Both the position numbers and the translations under genes were made by a program. Below, piece by piece: positions 39,261 through 42,299 of a stretch of DNA of 42,299 nucleotides; position 1 is the first letter of the stretch; each line of letters starts with the position of its first letter. This DNA comes from Clostridia bacterium (GTDB taxonomy: Bacteria; Bacillota; Clostridia; Oscillospirales; Acutalibacteraceae). Location: assembly GCA_017531385.1 (NCBI GenBank), contig JAFXLD010000092.1, positions 1 to 42,299 of the forward strand, given 5' to 3'. The notes beneath the pieces were generated by a model. That model saw only the letters and a list, made by a program, of their open reading frames with translations, searched no databases and had not been told where the DNA came from.

Positions 39261-41432
39261 TTAAATTGCAACAAAGTGCATTGCGATGCTGTCGCCTGTG
39301 CCTCTGAGTGATGAAAGGTTGATGCCTGAATTCATAAGGAGTGCACCCGAATAGACTTCGCCTGTTTTCTGACACTTGTACATCTTGTTCTTATCAAGTC
39401 CTCTGAGTTTAAGGAAGAACAGATGGTCCATATTTTCTCTCATTATAACTGCTGTTGCGAGAACCTCATTTTTATCGGGTGAAACAAAGCTCCATGCACA
39501 CTTGAAATGGTCGAAATATGGATCAATAAGTCTGTAAAGGTCACCGTAATGGATAAGGTCATAATATTTATGGTAATCATTGACCTGTTCTTTTACGATT
39601 TCTCTGTCAGCTTCTGTAAGTTTTGTAGGGTCAAGCTCATAGCCGAATGTTCCCCAGAGTGCAACATTACCTTTTGTCTTGTAGCCCGTTCTGTTGGATG
39701 CGGAAACATGTGCACCCATTGTTGATGCAGGATAACACATTGATGTTCCGAACTGAATTGTCAGTCTTTCGATGGGGTCTGTATGGTCGCTTGCCCATAT
39801 CTGGGGTGAGAAGTAAATCATGCCCGGGTCAAATCTGCCACCGCCGCCTGAACAGTTTTCAAGAAGAAGGTCGGGGAACGTGCTTGTGAGTCTGTTCATA
39901 AGGTCATAAGTACCGAGAACAAAACGGTGGAAGAATTCCTTTGACTGTTCGGGAGGAAGAATTGCTGAGCCTGCCTCAGAAATATTACGGTTGAAGTCCC
40001 ACTTGAGGTAGTCAATCTTGTTCTTTGAAAGAACGGAATACATCTGATTCCATATATTATCTCTTACATCTTCTCTTGAAACGTCAAGAACATACTGATT
40101 TCTGCCGATTGATGATTCTCTTACAGGTACGTGAACATACCAATCGGGATGAGCTCTGAAAAGTTCTGAGTCGGGAGAAATCATTTCGGGCTCATACCAG
40201 ATGCCGAACTTCATGCCAAGTGCATTTACTCTGTCAATAAGTACACCAAGACCGCCCTTGAGTTTATTTTCATTTACAAACCAGTCGCCGAGTGAATTTG
40301 TGTCATCGTTACGCTTACCGAACCAACCGTCGTCCATAACGAGCATATCCATACCAAGCTCTTTTGCATTCTTTGCGAACTCAACAAGCTTGTCTGTGTC
40401 AAAGTCAAAATATGCTGCTTCCCAGCTGTTTATGAGAAGAGGTCTCTTTTCTGTTTTATATCTGCCTCTTACGAGGTTGTTCATGTAAAGTCTGTGATAG
40501 ATACGGCTCATTTCACCAAGACCCTTGTCTGTGTAAACAAGGACTGCTTCGGGAGACTGGAAGCTTTCACCTGATTCAAGATGCCATGAGAAATCTGTGG
40601 GATTGATACCCATAATTACTCTTGTTGTGCCTGAGTAGTCACATTCTGCGCTGAATTCAAAGTTACCGCTGTAAACAAGGTTGAAGCCGTAAGCATCGCC
40701 GCCCACTTCAGTTGCACCGTGTCTGAGAAGTGCTGCAAAGGGATTCTGATTGTGACTTGATGAACCTCTCTTACTTGCAACGCCCTGAATACCGTGAGCA
40801 AGTCTTCTCTGCTCTCTGCATCTTTCCTTTGCGTGTCTGCCGTAAAGAGTGATAAGGTCAAAATCCATTGAAGGCAGGTCAAGACAGGTTGAGAATACTC
40901 TTTCAACATCAACAGCCTCTGTGCCGCCGTTTTCGATTCTGACACTCTTTGTGATAGCATCAACTGTGTTGAATGCAGTGTAAATGAGAGTGACTTTTAC
41001 ACCCGTTACACAATCTTCTGCAAGAATTTCAAGTGTATCTGCTTCGTCATCGTTGTTGAGATAAACGTGAGGAAGAGGTGCAAGAGAGGGTTTGCCTTTA
41101 TAGAGTTTGTGGCTCACATATCGAATGTCAGTTGTTGTGTTGCCGTGAACATTTTTTATTGCAAGAGCAGATATTCTGAAGTCACCGCTGCCGTTGCATG
41201 AATATTCCATGGGAGCTACGTCTGTTGAAAACTCTTCATTCGGAATATGAGGATTTGCAGGGCTGAAAGATGCACTTTTTATGCGTCTTGAATTTGCCCA
41301 GAGATTTGCATCGGGAATGTATGCACCGTAATAGAGGTTGAGAAGATAATTTTCGCTGTTCACACCTATAACATAGCTGGAATTTGGTGTGTCAAGCTTG
41401 AATATTTTCTGAGCTGAATCAAATGTAATCAT
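39261..41432 (-). CDS. Alpha-galactosidase, glycoside hydrolase family 36
   Basis: A 723-aa retaining alpha-galactosidase acting on raffinose-type oligosaccharides or galactomannan side chains. No signal peptide, so it works inside the cell after uptake. It has an N-terminal beta-sandwich (about 1-320), a catalytic barrel with MDDGWFGKRNDD, the nucleophile D479 in DYLKWDFNR, CSGGGGRFD, the acid/base D549 in ASDHTDPIERL, and a C-terminal beta domain. Length matches typical GH36 enzymes of Firmicutes. AGGAGG precedes the ATG. No transporter or LacI/AraC-type regulator lies beside it. Confidence 0.96.
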   Translation of the reverse strand: MITFDSAQKIFKLDTPNSSYVIGVNSENYLLNLYYGAYIPDANLWANSRRIKSASFSPANPHIPNEEFSTDVAPMEYSCNGSGDFRISALAIKNVHGNTTTDIRYVSHKLYKGKPSLAPLPHVYLNNDDEADTLEILAEDCVTGVKVTLIYTAFNTVDAITKSVRIENGGTEAVDVERVFSTCLDLPSMDFDLITLYGRHAKERCREQRRLAHGIQGVASKRGSSSHNQNPFAALLRHGATEVGGDAYGFNLVYSGNFEFSAECDYSGTTRVIMGINPTDFSWHLESGESFQSPEAVLVYTDKGLGEMSRIYHRLYMNNLVRGRYKTEKRPLLINSWEAAYFDFDTDKLVEFAKNAKELGMDMLVMDDGWFGKRNDDTNSLGDWFVNENKLKGGLGVLIDRVNALGMKFGIWYEPEMISPDSELFRAHPDWYVHVPVRESSIGRNQYVLDVSREDVRDNIWNQMYSVLSKNKIDYLKWDFNRNISEAGSAILPPEQSKEFFHRFVLGTYDLMNRLTSTFPDLLLENCSGGGGRFDPGMIYFSPQIWASDHTDPIERLTIQFGTSMCYPASTMGAHVSASNRTGYKTKGNVALWGTFGYELDPTKLTEADREIVKEQVNDYHKYYDLIHYGDLYRLIDPYFDHFKCAWSFVSPDKNEVLATAVIMRENMDHLFFLKLRGLDKNKMYKCQKTGEVYSGALLMNSGINLSSLRGTGDSIAMHFVAI

Positions 41433-41457
41433 AAATTTACCTCCTGATTAATTCATG

Positions 41458-41485
41458 ATTTTATATTAACAGAAAATAATATCAA
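41458..41485 (-). promoter_or_regulatory. Promoter of the alpha-galactosidase gene
   Basis: On the - strand TTGATA (41480-41485), 16 bp, TAAAAT (41458-41463). No clear cre site was found. The remaining region up to ctsR is AT-rich without a gene. Confidence 0.65.
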
Positions 41486-41615
41486 TTACAATAATAAAAA
41501 TAACTACATGGTGTTTTTTATGTTGATTTTCGATGCGTTTAAAAAACTATTAATTATCGTAGAAAATCAAAGAAAAACGAAGAAAACGTGAGCTAAATTA
41601 AAACCAATTAATATT

Positions 41616-41639
41616 TTTGACCTTTTTTGACCTTTGACA
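41616..41639 (-). promoter_or_regulatory. CtsR box upstream of ctsR, with a third half-site
   Basis: On the - strand GGTCAAA, a 3-nt spacer and GGTCAAA (41616-41632) match the CtsR heptad direct repeat. A further half-site, TGTCAAA, abuts at 41633-41639 and covers the -35 box (TTGACA, 41634-41639). Confidence 0.88.
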
Positions 41640-41661
41640 AAAAATTGAAAACGGGTATAAT
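41634..41661 (+). promoter_or_regulatory. ctsR promoter
   Basis: TTGACA (41634-41639), 16 bp, TATAAT (41656-41661). It is bracketed by the two CtsR boxes. Confidence 0.88.
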
Positions 41662-41672
41662 CATTACTGTAA

Positions 41673-41695
41673 GGTCAAAGAAAGTCAAAGTCAAA
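41673..41695 (+). promoter_or_regulatory. CtsR box downstream of the ctsR promoter, with a third half-site
   Basis: GGTCAAA (41673-41679), GAA, AGTCAAA (41683-41689), then an adjoining GTCAAA (41690-41695). It lies at about +5 to +28 of the transcript, facing opposite to the upstream box. Confidence 0.88.
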
Positions 41696-41711
41696 AAAAG
41701 GAGATGATATA

Positions 41712-42161
41712 ATGAGCATCAGTAACGATATAGCAAGAATGCTGCTTGCCATGCTTGACGAAACAGGAAGAGCAGAAATTCAGCGTAACGAACTTGCGGA
41801 ACAATTGGGATGCGTACCAAGTCAGATAAACTATGTGATATCATCAAGATTTACCCCCGAAAACGGTTACACTGTTGAAAGCCGCAGAGGTGGCGGAGGA
41901 TATATAAAAATCACAAGAATAAATTATTCTGCAAAAGAGCAGATGCTTATGCATATAATTAATTCCATAGGTGATTCCATAGGCGAACAATCTGCAAGAG
42001 CAATTGTAATAAATCTGAATCACAGTGAAATTCTTTCGGCAGATAAGGCAAAACTGATACTTGCGGCACTCAATGACAATTGCTATAAATCAGTCCCTGT
42101 TGAATACAGAGGAAGAATAAGAGCAGCAGTGTTCAAACAGATGCTGCTTGCAAACAGATAA
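41712..42161 (+). CDS. ctsR: Heat-shock transcriptional repressor CtsR
   Basis: CtsR represses clp and other protein-quality genes in low-GC Gram-positives and releases DNA on heat or oxidative stress. The 149-aa length is normal. The winged helix-turn-helix has IQRNELAEQLGCVPSQINYV, the RFTPENGY segment and the glycine-rich wing RGGGGYIKI, whose glycines act as the thermosensor. AAGGAG lies before the ATG. Two CtsR boxes flank its promoter, so it is autoregulated. In many Firmicutes mcsA, mcsB and clpC follow; the 138 bp available here contain only a repeat element. Confidence 0.97.
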   Translation: MSISNDIARMLLAMLDETGRAEIQRNELAEQLGCVPSQINYVISSRFTPENGYTVESRRGGGGYIKITRINYSAKEQMLMHIINSIGDSIGEQSARAIVINLNHSEILSADKAKLILAALNDNCYKSVPVEYRGRIRAAVFKQMLLANR

Positions 42162-42174
42162 ACAATAATTTATC

Positions 42175-42236
42175 TGAGAGTGAGGAGTTAGAAGTTAGGA
42201 GTTAGGAGTGTCGGAAGTGCTACGCACTTGTTCCGC
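42175..42236. repeat. Intergenic repeat element after ctsR
   Basis: GA-rich units (GAGTGAGGAGTTAGAAGTTA, then two more AGGAGTTAG-like units) are followed by a hairpin AAGTGC/GCACTT inside CGGAA/TTCCG. The GA-rich core is the reverse complement of the CT-rich core at about 80-108. The rest to the window end is AT-rich with no gene. Confidence 0.55.
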
Positions 42237-42299
42237 TACGCTCTAAAAAAAGATACTAAAAATGTTAAAAAACCACCATTTATGCTGAATCTGCATTGT

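Overview
The window looks like chromosomal DNA of a low-GC, Gram-positive, anaerobic Clostridia member, most like the gut Oscillospiraceae/Ruminococcaceae. The basis is the gene set: RNase Y with YmdB, the L21-Prp-L27 operon with an L27 that carries the Prp-cleavable N-terminal extension, CtsR, RicT, SpoIID, a clostridial 2[4Fe-4S] ferredoxin, DUF951, and Thr/Glu-rich extracellular linkers. Species assignment is inference. Most of the window is ordinary housekeeping sequence with good RBSs, -35/-10 promoters and intrinsic terminators. The accessory-looking patches are about 3.6-4.1 kb, 6.2-7.2 kb and 17.9-29.8 kb.

Layout. 0-3.6 kb (+): luxS, murA, a WalJ-like metallo-hydrolase and rlmH. 3.6-4.13 kb (+): a small regulatory module with a 54-aa Spo0A-C-like protein inside a 28-bp inverted repeat, then an XRE regulator whose Shine-Dalgarno sequence lies in a hairpin. 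4.17-6.03 kb (-): a MraY-type phosphosugar transferase with two small paralogous membrane proteins. 6.2-7.2 kb (-): an immunity-like gene, a four-helix-bundle pseudogene with two in-frame TGA stops, and an array of short hairpins. Then tRNA-Val(GAC) (-), cysE-cysS (+), a hydrolase/acyl-CoA ligase fusion (-), and rny-ymdB-lipoprotein (-).

16.4-19.1 kb (+) has a GPH-type sugar symporter and a secreted protein of unknown function behind a perfect consensus promoter. 19.1-20.0 kb (-) is a multi-S1-domain protein with a long hairpin upstream. 20.2-23.3 kb (+) is a DUF951 / U32 peptidase / radical SAM operon. 23.4-29.8 kb (+) is an envelope-oriented block: a sigma-factor-like protein with its own transmembrane segment and an extracellular TTTE repeat, a phosphohexomutase, an exported alkaline phosphatase, a membrane-anchored DUF4474 protein with a similar linker, and a secreted lipase. 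The self-anchored sigma factor is the most interesting candidate for an under-described system.

29.9-35.3 kb (-): ferredoxin, then the run citrate synthase - membrane protein - AEC transporter - holB - ricT, whose leader carries a 22-bp tandem duplication. 35.4-36.4 kb (+): spoIID. 36.4-39.2 kb (-): ppa, rplU-prp-rpmA behind a probable L21 leader, and a second AEC transporter. 39.3-41.4 kb (-): GH36 alpha-galactosidase. 41.6-42.2 kb (+): ctsR, its promoter bracketed by two CtsR boxes. Similar CT/GA-rich repeats with small hairpins lie near both ends of the window.
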